From the NCBI RefSeq assembly GCF_029714185.1, contig NZ_CP121671.1, positions 3,038,001-3,102,000 of the forward strand: DNA of 64,000 nt, given 5' to 3'. Under the pieces are notes generated by a model. The model saw nothing but the letters and a program-made list of their open reading frames with translations, was not told where the DNA came from and ran no database searches. Positions 31,610 through 41,176 of this stretch are shown piece after piece; the stretch's first letter is position 1, and each line of letters starts with the position of its first letter. The translations under genes and the position numbers were made by a program. This stretch comes from Halobacillus naozhouensis (lineage in GTDB: Bacteria > Bacillota > Bacilli > Bacillales > Halobacillaceae).

Positions 31610-32578
31610 CTAGGCCCACCACATATCAGCTGGAGGCTCTTCAATATTTACTGCTTTTAAGTTTTTCACGGCTTGATTAAAACCTTCACTGATTGACATG
31701 ATAGGGTCTTCATGCTCAATGCTGATCACATGATCATATCCATAAGTACGAAGTGCACTAACAATGTTAGACCATTCCTGGATGCCGTGTCCATAGCCAA
31801 CTGAACGGAAACTCCAGGCACGTGTTTTCACTTCAGAATATGGCTGCATGTCGGTTAAGCCATACATATTTACATTGTCCTGATCAATATACGTATCCTT
31901 CGCATGGAAGTGATGGATAGCTCCAGCATTTCCTAAGATTTTAATGGCTGCTACAGGATCGATACCCTGCCACCACAAATGACTTGGATCGAGGTTTGCT
32001 CCTATGGCGTCACTAGTAGCTTCGCGCAGTTTTAACATCGTGTATGGAGTATGGACAAGAAATCCTGCATGCAGTTCTAACCCTACCTTAATACCGTGTT
32101 CTTCGGCGAGCTTCCCCTGTTCCTTCCAATACGGAACCAGCTTCTCATTCCATTGCCATTCCAATACATCTGAATACTCTGCCGGCCATGGAGTGACAGG
32201 CCAGTTCGGTGACGTGTCTGCTTCCGATCCACCCGGAGTGCCTGAAAACGTATTAACGACCGGTACATCGAGCTGACTCGCTAATTTAACTGTTTTTACA
32301 AAAGCCTCGTGGGATTCCTGTGCAAATTTTTCATCTGGAGAAATCGGATTGCCGTGACAGCTAAATGCACTGATCGTCAAGCCGCGAGAGTGAACCTTAT
32401 CCAGGAATTCGGCTTGTTTCTCTTCGCTCTCAAGCAGTTCATCCACGTTACAATGAGCTGTACCTGGATAACCGCCTGTTCCGATTTCAACTGCTTTTAG
32501 GCCAGCATCCTTCACATGATCAAGCATATCCTCAAAAGACTTATCAGCAAAAAGGACTGTAAATACGCCCAATTTCAT
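31610..32578 (-). CDS. TIM-barrel sugar isomerase/epimerase or lyase (AP_endonuc_2 fold)
   Basis: 322 aa with the xylose-isomerase-like barrel. Probable metal ligands are in GLELHAG, GANLDPSHLWWQG, HFHAKDTYID and SIEHEDP (Glu, Asp/His, His, Glu). It keeps close company with two Gfo/Idh/MocA dehydrogenases and ThuA. In such clusters barrel proteins act as isomerases on oxidised sugars, or as lyases that eliminate the aglycone from 3-keto-glycosides. Which applies is not known. AGGAG precedes the ATG. Confidence 0.87.
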   Translation of the reverse strand: MKLGVFTVLFADKSFEDMLDHVKDAGLKAVEIGTGGYPGTAHCNVDELLESEEKQAEFLDKVHSRGLTISAFSCHGNPISPDEKFAQESHEAFVKTVKLASQLDVPVVNTFSGTPGGSEADTSPNWPVTPWPAEYSDVLEWQWNEKLVPYWKEQGKLAEEHGIKVGLELHAGFLVHTPYTMLKLREATSDAIGANLDPSHLWWQGIDPVAAIKILGNAGAIHHFHAKDTYIDQDNVNMYGLTDMQPYSEVKTRAWSFRSVGYGHGIQEWSNIVSALRTYGYDHVISIEHEDPIMSISEGFNQAVKNLKAVNIEEPPADMWWA

Positions 32579-32600
32579 ACTAATCTCCTCCCACCTAATT

Positions 32601-33641
32601 TTAGACTAGTTTAATACTTGTACCTGTTTCACTACTTTTATAGATGGCTTCTATTAACTGTGTTACCCGCAAAGCCTGTTCTGGCTTGACGATCTGTTCG
32701 GAATCCCCTAGACAGCTTTCGACAAAATTATCTGCTTGTAAAAATCCTGGACTCAAACTTTCTTCAGGTAATTTGGCCCAGGTATTCCATACTGTTCCAT
32801 ATTTCGTCTGATAGAGTTCAAATGGATAGACATCCATTCCTCCCTCTGCTCCTGAAATACTCAAGGACGTTTGATCCTCCTTGATGTTTGCAGCCCACGA
32901 ACATTCAAACTGCATGGACATCCCATCTTCAAATATGATGTAACTCGTAACATGATCATCCACATTAAATGTTTTATGGTCGAAAGCACCCCAGTCATTA
33001 ACCTGACCAGGCGCTTTGCTTAACCTATTATAGGTTTTCCCAATAACCTCCACAGGCTTCGGATCGTCAAGCAGCCATAAAGCCAGGTCGAGCAAGTGGC
33101 AGCCAAAGTCGATCAAGCTGCCGCCTCCTTGCAAGTCTTTATTGGTAAATACACCCCAGCCTGGCACTTTACGCCGACGCATCGCCTGCACGCGGGTAAC
33201 AAGCGGATCTCCTATTTCCCCATTAAATATGGCTTCCTTCGCTAATTTAGCTTCAGGCATATAGCGATAATGATAGGCAATTGAAAGCAGTCGATCATTT
33301 TTCCGCGCCGCCTCAATCATAGCTTCACACTCTTCCGTGGTGATCGCCATTGGCTTTTCACACAGAACGTGAACGCCGGCATTTAATGCGGCCACGGCAA
33401 TTTCTGAATGAAATTTATTTGGAGTACAAATTGTCACCGCATCCACTACTTCAAATAGTTGTTGATAATTTTCAAAAACATGTGGAATATCGAACATTTC
33501 CGCCACTGATTTAGCGCGCTCGTTGTTTACATCTTGAACCGCTGTCAGCTCTACTCTTTCTTCCATACCGGCAAATGCAGGTATATGCCGTTGTTGGGCG
33601 ATTCCGCCAACACCGATGATTCCCATCTTCAATTTATTCAT
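32601..33641 (-). CDS. Gfo/Idh/MocA-family sugar dehydrogenase 1
   Basis: 346 aa. N-terminal Rossmann motif GIIGVGGIAQQRHIPAF, the CEKPMA signature near residue 95 with the catalytic lysine, and the second-domain segment SLIDFGCHLLDLALWLL with the usual His. It oxidises a sugar or glycoside ring hydroxyl with NAD(P). It is paired with another member only 6 nt upstream. Substrate unknown. Confidence 0.9.
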   Translation of the reverse strand: MNKLKMGIIGVGGIAQQRHIPAFAGMEERVELTAVQDVNNERAKSVAEMFDIPHVFENYQQLFEVVDAVTICTPNKFHSEIAVAALNAGVHVLCEKPMAITTEECEAMIEAARKNDRLLSIAYHYRYMPEAKLAKEAIFNGEIGDPLVTRVQAMRRRKVPGWGVFTNKDLQGGGSLIDFGCHLLDLALWLLDDPKPVEVIGKTYNRLSKAPGQVNDWGAFDHKTFNVDDHVTSYIIFEDGMSMQFECSWAANIKEDQTSLSISGAEGGMDVYPFELYQTKYGTVWNTWAKLPEESLSPGFLQADNFVESCLGDSEQIVKPEQALRVTQLIEAIYKSSETGTSIKLV

Positions 33642-33647
33642 TCAAAA

Positions 33648-34679
33648 TCACTTCTCTAACTTTGAAATTTTACGTGTCTCCCCCGATTGCAGTGCACCTA
33701 AAATAATTTCAAGCGAACGTTTTCCTTCATAACCATCAATCAGAGGTATTTTGTTATCAATAATACTTTCCACAAAGTGATCAATCACATTAGTATTCGT
33801 CTGCCCGCCTTCATCATTAGATTGAATTTGGCCAAGCTCATACTTTACAACTTCTCCGGTTGCATATTGAGCAATAAGCGAATACTGGGGATCATCCTCT
33901 AAACGCAAGGTAGCTTTTTCACCATATATAATTGTAGAGTTGTCTTCTTCAGGCTTATAAGCCCAGCTCGCTGTAAGGGTACCGACAACTCCAGATTCAG
34001 AACGCAGAATACAAACGGCATTATCGTCAACGGAAATTCCTTCTTTCGCGTTATTTTCGATAAAACCTGCTACATCAACGAATTCTTCACCTAATAAGTA
34101 GCGCAGCAAATCCGCTTTATGTACACCAAGGTCGCCCATAGCTCCAATAAACGCTTGGTCTTTTTTAAAGAACCAGCTGTCAGCTCCGTCAGCACTCCAG
34201 CCTTCAGGTCCTCCGTGTCCAAATGTAGTACGGAAGCTGTACACTTTTCCAATCTCCCCTGATTCAATCAACTGGCGAGCCTTTTGATGAGAAGCTACAA
34301 AGCGTTGGTTGTGGCCAATCATCAATTTTTTGCCGTTACGCTCAGCTGCTTCAATCATTTCTTCAGCTTCTTCAGAAGACGTCGCCATCGGCTTTTCACA
34401 GAGGACATGAGCTCCTGCGTTCAATGCAGCAATGGAAACGGGAGCATGTAAATAGTTTGGCAGACACACACTTACGGCATCTACGTTCTCTTTAGCCAAA
34501 AGTTCTTCATAATCAGTATAGGAACGCGCACCAAAAGCTTCTGCTGTAACCATGGCACGCTCTTCGACAATGTCACAAACGGCTGTAATGTCTACTTGTT
34601 CATTCGCTTCATATTCCATCAAATGGCGATTTTGTGCAATACTTCCACACCCAATAACTGCTACTTTCAAATTAGCCAA
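33648..34679 (-). CDS. Gfo/Idh/MocA-family sugar dehydrogenase 2
   Basis: 343 aa with VIGCGSIAQNRHLMEYE, CEKPMATSSEEAEEM and MGDLGVHKADLLRYLLGE. Similar in layout to the neighbouring dehydrogenase but clearly diverged, so the two probably act on different steps (oxidation and later re-reduction of a keto-sugar) rather than being copies. Twelve nucleotides separate it from thuA. Confidence 0.9.
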   Translation of the reverse strand: MANLKVAVIGCGSIAQNRHLMEYEANEQVDITAVCDIVEERAMVTAEAFGARSYTDYEELLAKENVDAVSVCLPNYLHAPVSIAALNAGAHVLCEKPMATSSEEAEEMIEAAERNGKKLMIGHNQRFVASHQKARQLIESGEIGKVYSFRTTFGHGGPEGWSADGADSWFFKKDQAFIGAMGDLGVHKADLLRYLLGEEFVDVAGFIENNAKEGISVDDNAVCILRSESGVVGTLTASWAYKPEEDNSTIIYGEKATLRLEDDPQYSLIAQYATGEVVKYELGQIQSNDEGGQTNTNVIDHFVESIIDNKIPLIDGYEGKRSLEIILGALQSGETRKISKLEK

Positions 34680-34691
34680 CTCAATCTCCTC

Positions 34692-35411
34692 CTACTTTTC
34701 AGAAATGTTTTCTAATGGCTGAGAGTTCCCGTAGACATTCTTCGGTGTTCCCCCATTGTCCGCCCACTTCACACCGTTGCGAATCACTTGCTGGACCTCT
34801 TTATTATAGTATGTTGGGTACGTTTCATGTCCAGGACGGAAGTAGAAAATTTTACCCCGGCCGCGTTTAAATGTTGCACCGCTTCGGAATACTTCGCCGC
34901 CTTCAAACCAGCTGACAAATATAAGTTCTTCAGGTGTCGGAATATCGAAGTGTTCTCCGTACATTTCCTCTTTCTCAATTTCTATATACTCCCCAAGGCC
35001 CTCTGTGATCGGATGTGTTGGATCTACTACCCACATACGCTCCCGGTCATCAGCTTCACGCCATTTCAGATCACACGAAGTACCCATCAGCTTTTTGAAT
35101 ACTTTTGAAAAATGAGCAGAGTGCAGTACAACTAGTCCCATTCCGTCTAAGACACGTTGTTTCACTTTCTCAGCAATTTCATCTTTCACTTCATCATGCG
35201 CTTTATGCCCCCACCATACGAGCACATCTGTATTTTCAAGTACTTCCTCTGTCAAGCCATGTTCTTCTTCATCAAGGATAGCCGTTTTTAGTACATGTCC
35301 GTCCTCTTCAAGGAATGTGGCAATTGTAGAGTGAATTCCTTCCGGATAAATGTCTGTGACCACTTGATTTTCCTTTTCGTGGCGATATTCGTTCCATACT
35401 GTAATGTTCAT
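34692..35411 (-). CDS. ThuA-domain protein
   Basis: 239 aa with the ThuA (class I glutamine amidotransferase-like) fold: DVLVWWGHKAHDEV, GLVVLHSAHFSKVFKKLMG, and the ending FYFRPGHETYPTYYNKEVQQVIRNGVKWA. In rhizobia ThuA and ThuB (a Gfo/Idh dehydrogenase) convert trehalose-type disaccharides to 3-keto forms. The biochemical role of ThuA is unsettled. It is the first gene after the regulator. Confidence 0.88.
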   Translation of the reverse strand: MNITVWNEYRHEKENQVVTDIYPEGIHSTIATFLEEDGHVLKTAILDEEEHGLTEEVLENTDVLVWWGHKAHDEVKDEIAEKVKQRVLDGMGLVVLHSAHFSKVFKKLMGTSCDLKWREADDRERMWVVDPTHPITEGLGEYIEIEKEEMYGEHFDIPTPEELIFVSWFEGGEVFRSGATFKRGRGKIFYFRPGHETYPTYYNKEVQQVIRNGVKWADNGGTPKNVYGNSQPLENISEK

Positions 35412-35473
35412 TGTATTGACTCCTTTTTCATCATGTAGTGCTAGGTTTTCTATTTTTGTTAACAGAATAATGG

Positions 35474-36517
35474 TTATTCCATGTTATGTGTCATTTTTCT
35501 GCTGCACGAGTGCCTTTCCACAATTGTGGTAGGTACAATAACACTGCGTTTTAACATGCCAGGCTCATCTAGTAATTGAATCAAACTATTACTGGATTCA
35601 TAACCAAGCTGATAAGAGTTCGTGTCCACTGTCGTCAGCGGGGGATTCGACAATTTAGCAAGCATTGTATTGTTAAAACTTATGATGCTGACGTCTTCCG
35701 GCATCTTAATGTTTCGATCTTGTAAAACTGCCATTACCTTTAACGCATTAATATCGTCTGTGACCACTAAGGCTGTAGGCGGTTCCGGCAGGTCCATTAA
35801 TTCATGGATCACCTGCATCTCCTTGCTATTCCCAGTATCAATATTTGTTATATAACCATCCGGCAGGTTCAACTTATGTTCGTTCATGGCATATTTGAAA
35901 CCTTCCAGTCGTGCTTTGTCTACTTCAAAATGGGAACCTCCACCGAGAAGAGCAACATTGTCATGGCCACGGTTAATTAAATAATTGGTTGCATCTCGAC
36001 AGGCCTGAACATTATCGTTATCGACATACATCACATTGGATGAGTCAATGACTGCTTTTCCAACCATTACAAACGGGAAGTCGTGTTCCATTAAATAAGG
36101 AACCACTTTGTCATCCTTTTTGGAGTAAAGAACAATTACACCGTCCACTCGCTTTCCTTGAACCATTTTTACAACATCGTTAAAAATCTCTTCTTCTGAT
36201 TCACCTGTTGTCAGGTTGATACTATAATCGTGTTCATGACAAGCTTGGCTAATCCCCCGCAGTAACTCTGAGAAAAAGGGATTTTCAAACGAGTGACTCG
36301 CGGAGTTCTTCATCACGATCCCGATAGTTTGGGTGGATTGTCTAACGAGAACACGGGCATTCAAATTCAGATGATATCCCATTTCATCCATCACTTTACG
36401 GACTTTCCGTTTCGTTTTTTCACTAATTCTCGGGCTGTTTGAGATAACACGTGAGACCGTGGAGGGAGCTACATTTGCTTGTTTTGCAACATCTTTTATG
36501 GTGACCGACACGTTCAT
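35474..36517 (-). CDS. LacI-family repressor of the sugar cluster
   Basis: 347 aa. N-terminal HTH TIKDVAKQANVAPSTVSRVIS, then a periplasmic-binding-like effector domain (TQTIGIVMKNS, GVIVLYSKKDD, DVSIISFNN). It lies inside the operon between the importer genes and the enzymes, so it is probably autoregulated and binds the operators at 39804-39906. ATG 36517 is close to AGGAGA; GTG 36511 is an alternative start. Confidence 0.9.
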   Translation of the reverse strand: MNVSVTIKDVAKQANVAPSTVSRVISNSPRISEKTKRKVRKVMDEMGYHLNLNARVLVRQSTQTIGIVMKNSASHSFENPFFSELLRGISQACHEHDYSINLTTGESEEEIFNDVVKMVQGKRVDGVIVLYSKKDDKVVPYLMEHDFPFVMVGKAVIDSSNVMYVDNDNVQACRDATNYLINRGHDNVALLGGGSHFEVDKARLEGFKYAMNEHKLNLPDGYITNIDTGNSKEMQVIHELMDLPEPPTALVVTDDINALKVMAVLQDRNIKMPEDVSIISFNNTMLAKLSNPPLTTVDTNSYQLGYESSNSLIQLLDEPGMLKRSVIVPTTIVERHSCSRKMTHNME

Positions 36518-36546
36518 CTACTCTCCTAATAAGTATTCTAAAGTTC

Positions 36547-37371
36547 TTATTTGACAGCCCCTTCAGAAACTCCTTTAATAATTTGCTTCTGGGCGAAGAA
36601 ATATCCGATAATCACAGGGATAATCGCGATCGTCAGTCCCGCCAGCGCTAGGTGCCACTGTTTCGTATATTGCCCGAAGAAGAAGAACATTTTCAAAGGA
36701 ATCGTGGCATTCGCTTCATTGAGCACCAGGGACGGCAACAGGTAGTCATTCCAGATCCAGATCGTATTTAAAATTCCGACTGTCACCGAAATCGGTTTTA
36801 ACAACGGGAAGATGATATACCAGAACAGTTGAAACCGGTTGGCTCCATCAATAATCGCCGCTTCATCCATCGTTTTCGATACGCCGGTCATCGCTCCATG
36901 ATAAAGAAAGATAGATAGACTACAGCCAAATCCGAGGTACATGAAAATTAAGCCCGCAGCGTTCAACATGTTCACCTGTCCAAAAATGGATACGAGCGGG
37001 ATCATCACCGATTGGAATGGGATCAACATGGCGGCCACGAAGATCAGGAACAGCACACCGCTTAGCTTACTTTTGTTCCGAGCTAACGCATAGCCGGCCA
37101 TCGAAGAAAACAAGATGATGACGACAATACTTAATCCCGTGATCAACACCGAGTTAAATAATGATTTCAGGAATTCCAAATCAATGAAGGCCTGGACAAA
37201 GTTATCAAAATTTAATGATTCTGGAAGTCCCAGCACTCCGCTGAAAATTTCTCTTTTCGTTTTAAACGCATTCACGATCATTAGGTAAAACGGGGCGATC
37301 CAGATCAGCCCGAGAATGACGCCAAGGACCTCGATTGAGAGTAAATTTCGCTTTTCGGTATTTTTCTTCAT
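36547..37371 (-). CDS. ABC sugar importer permease (MalG type)
   Basis: 274 aa, six membrane helices, with the EAA loop MDEAAIIDGANRFQLFWYIIFP that contacts the ATPase. Its ATG overlaps the previous stop by one base (TAATG). No ATPase gene is in the cluster, so it probably uses a shared MsmX-like ATPase. Confidence 0.92.
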   Translation of the reverse strand: MKKNTEKRNLLSIEVLGVILGLIWIAPFYLMIVNAFKTKREIFSGVLGLPESLNFDNFVQAFIDLEFLKSLFNSVLITGLSIVVIILFSSMAGYALARNKSKLSGVLFLIFVAAMLIPFQSVMIPLVSIFGQVNMLNAAGLIFMYLGFGCSLSIFLYHGAMTGVSKTMDEAAIIDGANRFQLFWYIIFPLLKPISVTVGILNTIWIWNDYLLPSLVLNEANATIPLKMFFFFGQYTKQWHLALAGLTIAIIPVIIGYFFAQKQIIKGVSEGAVK

Positions 37372-38231
37372 TACATCTCAACCTCCCGTTTCTTGTTGTA
37401 ATACACCTGTGTCAGCGCAATGACGGCTACAATTAAGAAGAAGATAACCGCTTTCGCTTGGGCAAACGCCATTTGCTGATCCGAGAAGGCCGTCCGGACA
37501 ATTTCCATCGCCACCATTTGTGTCGAATTAAACGGTCCCCCGTTCGTCAACGATAAGTTCTGGTCATAAATTTTAAACGCCATCGACAGGGTCAAGAACA
37601 TACTGACCGTAAAGGCTGGAGCCACCAATGGAAACGTAATGCTTTTAAAACGTTGGAAGCTGTTGGCGCCATCAATTTTGGCCGCTTCGATCAAGTCTTT
37701 CGGAATGTTTTCTAAATAGGCAATATAAATGATCATAATGTATCCGGCCATCTGCCAGGCCGTGAGGATCACGAGTCCCCAGAACCCGGTGCGGGTCGTC
37801 GAGAGCCAGCCCTGCAAGGATTCCATACCGATCAACATCCCGATATCATTAAAGACACTGACAAAAATAAACTGCCAGATGAACCCGAGAATCAGCCCGC
37901 CGATTAAGTTCGGCATGAAAAAGACTGTTCGCAGCAAGTTGTTCGTTTTAATATTACGGGTTACAAGCAGAGCCAGTCCAAGCCCCATAATATTCAAAAT
38001 AATCACTGTAATGATGGCAAATTTTACTGTAAACCAAATCGATGCCATGAATTCATCTTCTTGAAATAGATTGATATAGTGTTGTAGTCCGACAAATTTC
38101 GTAGCGGTAATCCCGTTCCAGTCTGTGAAGGAAAAAATGAATCCGTAGATGAATGGAACGACAACGACTAACCCCAACCCTAAGATCACCGGGGTAAGAA
38201 AGAGCCAGAACCATATATTGCGATTGTGCAT
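37371..38231 (-). CDS. ABC sugar importer permease (MalF type)
   Basis: 286 aa, six membrane helices, with the EAA loop IPKDLIEAAKIDGANSFQRF. Paired with the MalG-type subunit downstream and the binding lipoprotein upstream, separated from the latter by hairpins that may limit read-through. Confidence 0.92.
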   Translation of the reverse strand: MHNRNIWFWLFLTPVILGLGLVVVVPFIYGFIFSFTDWNGITATKFVGLQHYINLFQEDEFMASIWFTVKFAIITVIILNIMGLGLALLVTRNIKTNNLLRTVFFMPNLIGGLILGFIWQFIFVSVFNDIGMLIGMESLQGWLSTTRTGFWGLVILTAWQMAGYIMIIYIAYLENIPKDLIEAAKIDGANSFQRFKSITFPLVAPAFTVSMFLTLSMAFKIYDQNLSLTNGGPFNSTQMVAMEIVRTAFSDQQMAFAQAKAVIFFLIVAVIALTQVYYNKKREVEM

Positions 38232-38315
38232 GTTACGCCCTCCAATGCTTATACTCTTGTTACTGAAGTTGATGCATATGGATATGATATCGATTTCAGC
38301 AGCTTATAAAATAAA

Positions 38316-38360
38316 ACATCTCGTCTATTAGAATCATAGCTGTTCTAATAGAGGAGATAC
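38316..38360 (-). promoter_or_regulatory. Intercistronic hairpin 1 (binding protein - permease)
   Basis: CTATTAGAA (38325-38333) pairs with TTCTAATAG (38343-38351), with a further ATCTC / GAGAT outside. Without a T run it is a likely mRNA-stabilising or attenuating structure, common after binding-protein genes. Confidence 0.6.
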
Positions 38361-38369
38361 TTTATTGTG

Positions 38370-38403
38370 GCTGACAAACACATCAACCGATGCATTTGTC
38401 AGC
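38370..38403 (-). promoter_or_regulatory. Intercistronic hairpin 2
   Basis: GCTGACAAA / TTTGTCAGC with a 16-nt loop, 12 nt after the binding-protein stop. Probably protects the 3' end of the abundant binding-protein mRNA. Confidence 0.6.
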
Positions 38404-38414
38404 TGTTAACACTT

Positions 38415-39713
38415 CTACTTACGGGATTCTTCCCATGCTTTTCTGGATTGCTCAAGGACTTCTTCCCATGTGATATTGCCAGCGATATATTCTTGTACCG
38501 CAACTCCAAACGCATCCTCAGTCCAGCCTATTGGCGCTCCTAAGAATACCCAGCCTAACGTTTTTTCTGCTTTTACATATTCATAGATTTCTTGAGAGAT
38601 TGGATCCGCAATTTCAAGATCTTCATACCCTTTGTAGGCAGGGATGAACTTAAATTTCTCAGTTACAAACTTCTTACCTGTTTCAGAAGTGTACATCCAA
38701 TCAAGAAAATCTTTACTAGCTTGTACTACTTCATCTTCTGATTCTTTATTGACTACCCAGTAGTTCGGTACGCCTACTGGAATTCCTTCATAACCTTCTA
38801 CAGGAATCGGAAGAAGGCCTACATTGTTCTGCGCGAATTCTTCATCCATTGAAGCAATCGTGTTATACACCCAATTTCCTTGTTGAATCATGGCTACTTT
38901 ACCAAGCGAGAAGTATTCTTCGACTTGCTGAGAGTAATCAAGACTCAGTGTTGGCTGAATAGAGTAGTTATTCTGCAGATCTAAGAACCGTTTCATTTGG
39001 TCAGCCATTTCGAATTTAATTGTATCTGCTTCATAAGCATCCATCACACTATGATTAAATTCTTCAGCTATATAAGCATTGGCAAGGTGGTTCCCAATTA
39101 CCCACTTCTCTTTAGCCGGGAAGGCGAATGGTGCCTTGATACCGAGTTCTTTTTTATTACTATCCAGTTTTTTGACAGCGGCCTCAAGATCGTCCATTGT
39201 CTTAATTTCATCTGGATTAATTCCTGCTTCTTCAAAGACCTTCTTATTGTAAAGCAAGCCATATCCTTCCTGATTATACGGAAGTCCTAGAATCTTGCCA
39301 TCTTTTTTAACACTTGTAAGCGTGCCATCAAGGGCAGCTTCTGCAGCTTTTGTATCTGACAGGTCAGCTAAATACTTTTCGTATTGCTGCACATCAGTTG
39401 GTCCGCCAATATTGAAAATGTCTGGCTCTTCACCAGAAGAGAAAGATGTTTTCAGGGCAGCACCGTAGTCATTTCCGCCCCCTACTGTTTTAACATTGAT
39501 GTTTACATCAGGGTTTTCTTCTTCATACATAGAGACAAGCTCTTCAAATTGCTCTTTAAACTCAACTTTAAACTGAAATACATCTACAGTTACTGCATCC
39601 TCAGAAGATTCACTAGCACTCTCATCTCCTGATGAAAATGAGCACCCTGTTAATGCAATACTCGATGCCAGCAACGCGGAAGCAATTCCCGTGTAAAACT
39701 TTTTCCCCTTCAT
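38415..39713 (-). CDS. Sugar-binding lipoprotein of ABC importer
   Basis: 432 aa. Signal peptide with lipobox IALTGC near residue 23, then a cluster-B-type extracellular solute-binding protein (VDVFQFKVEFKEQFEELVSMYEEENPDVNI, split here by description only at its start). It anchors to the outer face of the membrane by the lipidated Cys and passes sugar to the two permeases. ATG 39713 (MKGKKFYTG) is preferred, with GGGAGTGGG upstream. First gene of the cluster. Confidence 0.92.
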   Translation of the reverse strand: MKGKKFYTGIASALLASSIALTGCSFSSGDESASESSEDAVTVDVFQFKVEFKEQFEELVSMYEEENPDVNINVKTVGGGNDYGAALKTSFSSGEEPDIFNIGGPTDVQQYEKYLADLSDTKAAEAALDGTLTSVKKDGKILGLPYNQEGYGLLYNKKVFEEAGINPDEIKTMDDLEAAVKKLDSNKKELGIKAPFAFPAKEKWVIGNHLANAYIAEEFNHSVMDAYEADTIKFEMADQMKRFLDLQNNYSIQPTLSLDYSQQVEEYFSLGKVAMIQQGNWVYNTIASMDEEFAQNNVGLLPIPVEGYEGIPVGVPNYWVVNKESEDEVVQASKDFLDWMYTSETGKKFVTEKFKFIPAYKGYEDLEIADPISQEIYEYVKAEKTLGWVFLGAPIGWTEDAFGVAVQEYIAGNITWEEVLEQSRKAWEESRK

Positions 39714-39803
39714 GTAACCCACTCCCTAGATTGGTTTTTTACTAATGAATGAATGCGCTTCCATATCCACCTAAAAAAATAATGGTTCGATCGCTTCCAA
39801 AGC

Positions 39804-39906
39804 GCATACGTTTGCACTTTGAATTGTAAAGCGTTTCCATATGTAAAATGGAAAGTAATAATAATACGTTAATAATATCAGATACATTGAGTGAATACGT
39901 TTGCAC
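39804..39906. promoter_or_regulatory. Repeated LacI-type operators upstream of sugar cluster
   Basis: GCATACGTTTGCAC (39804-39817) and GAATACGTTTGCAC (39893-39906) are near-identical and 89 bp apart. GTAAAGCGTTTCCAT (39826-39840), between them, resembles a cre or LacI half-palindrome. They fit control by the operon LacI protein, perhaps with looping, and by CcpA. The rest of the 370-bp region shows no gene. Confidence 0.6.
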
Positions 39907-40020
39907 AAATTCATTAAACAAATCATATCACGGGTTGTCCGATATGGCAACATGAATTTTCAGAACTCTTTAAAATCTGTTGTTTCATTGGTTTTGTGCC
40001 TTCTCTCTAATTTTAAACAT

Positions 40021-40069
40021 AAAAAATTCCCCCAGTTTCAGACATTTTAGAAGTCTACAAACAGGGGAA
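40021..40069 (-). terminator. Terminator of zinc-ribbon membrane gene
   Basis: TTCCCC...GGGGAA outer stem with an inner AGAC/GTCT stem, and a T6 run on the minus strand. Confidence 0.65.
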
Positions 40070-40094
40070 CTATTTTCAAGGTGAAGGGATCTAA

Positions 40095-40922
40095 TTATAG
40101 GAAACTAGCCAATCCCTGTAGCCGCTCCATAAAATCCAGCACAAAGGCTTGAACAATGAAATAAGTGAGTAACATAGTAACAGCACTTGTACCAATACTC
40201 CAATAAACATTTCTGGTCTCAAATTGGCTGCTTAATCCATGATGATAGACTGCAATAGCCGGTAATATAAATACAGTAAATACAAGCGAAATATTCAATG
40301 AAACAAGCGTGAAACCAATTGAACCGCTAAGCCCAAACAGAATCGCTATAACGTTTAAAGCTGTAAACGGCACCATGAGCCCGCCGTATTGGGCAACTAC
40401 TTCTGGGAAAGAAAGGTTAATATTCATCATTTTCAAGACTAGAAATACCGTAACAGTAGCTGCAGTAATAAATAAAAAGACAAAGAGAAAGATAGGCGCT
40501 GCTACCTTGAAAAATGGGAGTGATTGCTGGATATTCACTTCACCCATAAAGGATCCGAATCCGCCTATTGTTACTTTATATAACTTATTGACCAGAAAAT
40601 ACAAACTCAACATAAACGCCAAAATATAAATAGCCATTGTTACGAGACTTGAAACAAATTGCCTCTCCGTTAAGTTAAAAGCAGTCGACGGTCTTTTAAG
40701 CATCTGCAAGGCATTTCTTCCAAACTGGGCGGAGAGCTGTTTTGCTTTTGCCATATTGTCAGTTTGCGGCTGTACAACCGTCACGGCGGCATGAGCTTGC
40801 TGTTGTTCTTGTAGTCGTGAGGACCCCTCTGGCTGCGGTACAGACTCCTCCGATATTTTTACTCCACAAACCCTACAAAAATTCCCGGATTCTTGTTCAT
40901 GACTACAATTTGAACAAATCAT
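40095..40922 (-). CDS. Zinc-ribbon plus polytopic membrane protein
   Basis: 275 aa starting MICSNCSHEQESGNFCRVCG, a four-Cys zinc ribbon, then a Gln-rich linker and about six membrane segments (from residue 85). This layout is common in uncharacterised bacillar membrane proteins. The function is unknown. ATG 40922 follows GGAAGAG. Confidence 0.78.
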   Translation of the reverse strand: MICSNCSHEQESGNFCRVCGVKISEESVPQPEGSSRLQEQQQAHAAVTVVQPQTDNMAKAKQLSAQFGRNALQMLKRPSTAFNLTERQFVSSLVTMAIYILAFMLSLYFLVNKLYKVTIGGFGSFMGEVNIQQSLPFFKVAAPIFLFVFLFITAATVTVFLVLKMMNINLSFPEVVAQYGGLMVPFTALNVIAILFGLSGSIGFTLVSLNISLVFTVFILPAIAVYHHGLSSQFETRNVYWSIGTSAVTMLLTYFIVQAFVLDFMERLQGLASFL

Positions 40923-41141
40923 TCTATCACTCTTCCTTTCCACTACTTAAAGTTGTTTCGGTTCGTTTCATGGATATTAACTTTTTAAATTTGATAACGG
41001 TCTTCCCTTGGAATAATCGTAATAAATGAGACAGCACCTTCAACGCTTGAGCCTAGTCATTCGCGCCTGCAACTGAATTTCACTAGTAGCAGAATCTACC
41101 TTAATTTCCTCCTCCATAGTGACTTCGCCTTATAAATTGAA

Positions 41142-41172
41142 AAACCTCATACTTAACATTAGTATGAGGTTT
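41142..41172. terminator. Terminator of acyltransferase gene
   Basis: AAACCTCATACT / AGTATGAGGTTT, 12 bp, loop TAACATT. Confidence 0.88.
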
Positions 41173-41176
41173 CATC

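Noticed and set aside
38316..38403. True terminators between binding protein and permease
   Set aside because: Neither hairpin has a T run on the minus strand and the genes belong to one cluster; more likely stabilising or partial attenuators.
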